DNA of 64,000 bases from Setophaga petechia. Its lineage: Eukaryota; Chordata; Aves; Passeriformes; Parulidae. Below the pieces are notes generated by a model that ran no database searches, was not told where the DNA came from, and was given only the letters and a program-made list of their open reading frames with translations. A program made the translations under genes and the position numbers. The DNA lies in assembly GCA_024362935.1 (NCBI GenBank), contig JANCRA010000019.1:13388501-13452500 (forward strand). Reading direction: 5' to 3'. Shown one piece after another: positions 62,461-64,000 of this stretch (position 1 is its first letter; each line of letters starts with the position of its first letter).

Positions 62461-64000
62461 CGAGCTGGAGGTGCCGATGGTATTTTTTGGGGAGGAGGGG
62501 TAGAGAAAAACAAGGGGCAAGTCTGCCTATGGTAAAGACCTTCACTATATAGCACACAGCCTGACAGAATCACCTCTAAAAGAAGCCCATCTCCAGCCAG
62601 GTCAAATTAAAATAAAAACTCCACATGTTATTGCATAGTCTTACTCCTAAAAATTGCGGTTGCTAATGAGATTTCTGGTAAAATTACTTAAAAGGATACT
62701 TCTGGCTAAATAAATGGGAGGAAGCTGTAGAATTTACCACTGAGGTCGCTCATGAAGAAAAGGAATCTTTTTCCACTGGAAAGACCACCAATAATTTTTT
62801 AGTTTAGGCAAATCATTCCTTTTATAACTCAGGTGAATAGTAGATTTCATATTCCATCAGAAAAATGCTGTTGCTTTACTAACAAACTTTAGGCAGTAAC
62901 AATTGTCAGCAGGTGATAAAATTCAGGTGGAAATTAGCTCCTAGACACTGTTAGCTTAAAAGCACACGAAAGCTTCTCTGGGCAAGGTATATATCCTCCC
63001 AATGTCTGCAGTGAGGATCTTTCTTGTACGTTTCCATTCAACCTGAACTGACATCTCTTAAATGATCACAGAGCAAAGACAAGGGAGATGAGGCATTTTA
63101 AGTGCCATAAAAATCATCCGAGCAAATCCTACTTATCTGTCTGTAGGGTGGGTTTTTTGTTATTTTTAATCACAGACAGAATTACTACTAGCAAGAGTAA
63201 ACAACTGCTAAGGGCAGTCAGGCAAGGAAGAACATTACAAATGATGTCAAGAAGCATGCAATAATGCATGCTGAAGAACATCAATCTTTTTATAACTGGG
63301 TACTTAAAGTACTGCATAACACGCTTTTCAATACATCGCTGTATGCCAAATCAAACTAGACTTGCAGATAAGAGTCAAAACTCTGCATTTTGTTTTAAGG
63401 AATTTTTTTTGTCCTTAGTTCTTTACCCCAGAAACTGCTGCAGAGTGCCTTAGGATATGCTTCTGCTGTTACTTCTAAACACGTGGAAAAAATTATAGGT
63501 GAGAACTAAGTTTGCCTACAGAGCTATCTTCACTCCCTCTTGCACAGGATCTTATAAAACCCATCTTTTATAATAGAAAAAACTTCCTTTTTCAAATGGA
63601 TGCTTTAACAAACTGATATTTTCCAACATGCACTACACAATTATTAATACTTGATTCAAATTTAAAAAATTTAACCCTCACTATTTTAAGTATCAAATTT
63701 TTACAAAAATAGCAACTTCTGTACATTTGAAAATATATACATCATATACATATATAGATGTCCATGTATGTGCTCAGCAAGAAAGATCTCATTAATGTAT
63801 TGGTGGGACAGGGCAAAAAAAATAACCAGCTCATTCACAGTGAATTAAATATATACCTTAAATATCCTCCAACACTCCATGATTTGTGAAAGTTCATATC
63901 CACAATTTTCATTTTCATTAGACATATTTTAGATATATTCCTTCGTGTCTCAAGGATTATTTAAACCATGTGTTGCACGTTACCAAATTTAAAAATGACT

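Larger units (their letters stand above)
61931..64000. other. Sequence 5' of the EYA1 upstream exon
   Basis: Contains a GC- and CpG-rich block at about 62,110-62,460, listed separately. Beyond 62,560 it returns to AT-rich non-coding sequence with no recognised exon. Because the exon at 61930 has a splice acceptor, at least one further upstream exon must exist, either in this stretch or beyond the window. Confidence 0.75.

Noticed and set aside
62014..62573. 173-codon plus-strand and 131-codon minus-strand frames across the GC-rich block
   Set aside because: GC-rich sequence has few stop codons. The proteins are low-complexity Pro/Ser/Arg/Gly translations of the CpG block and GGCTC repeat.

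Overview
This is vertebrate nuclear DNA, most likely from a bird, and nearly all of it lies inside one gene: EYA1 (eyes absent homolog 1), transcribed on the minus strand. Two things point to a bird. The exons encode an EYA1 protein that is near-identical to the vertebrate orthologue as I remember it, and the interspersed repeats are CR1 LINEs of the avian type, including their characteristic 3' end. The species cannot be fixed from the sequence alone.

Eleven exons can be placed, all with AG acceptors and GT donors and with splice phases that match at every junction. In gene order (falling coordinates) they are: a 50-bp upstream exon (61881-61930); the exon with the usual start ATG at 60459 (60336-60463); then 47993-48073, 46045-46114, 45497-45642, 41304-41441, 34687-34769, 34086-34272, 23303-23442, 21984-22067 and 15909-15998. 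From the ATG they join into 1143 bp, exactly 381 codons with no stop. These codons cover the whole Pro/Ser/Thr/Tyr/Gln-rich N-terminal half and the first 58 residues of the C-terminal EYA domain, including the DLDET catalytic motif of the haloacid-dehalogenase-type tyrosine phosphatase. The remaining EYA-domain exons must lie beyond base 1, and the original first exon(s) are expected beyond base 64000, unless the GC-rich block at 62.1-62.5 kb is an internal promoter.

The rest is intron. The 3'-most intron (1-15908) carries two CR1 insertions. One is a roughly 0.75-kb 3' fragment (4490-5245, plus strand). The other is a roughly 3.2-kb copy (8942-12145, minus strand) that keeps traces of ORF1 and the endonuclease but has lost the reverse transcriptase. 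The intron at 48074-60335 holds a third CR1 fragment. The intron at 23443-34085 holds an older LINE reverse-transcriptase remnant. Other structure includes a 47-bp tandem duplication, a perfect 19-bp tandem duplication, a 13-bp-arm hairpin next to an alternating TGTA/TACA tract, simple repeats, a G-rich run and a GC-rich block just 5' of the upstream exon. I see no second gene, RNA gene, CRISPR array or prokaryote-like system. The other long open frames are intronic or repeat-derived.
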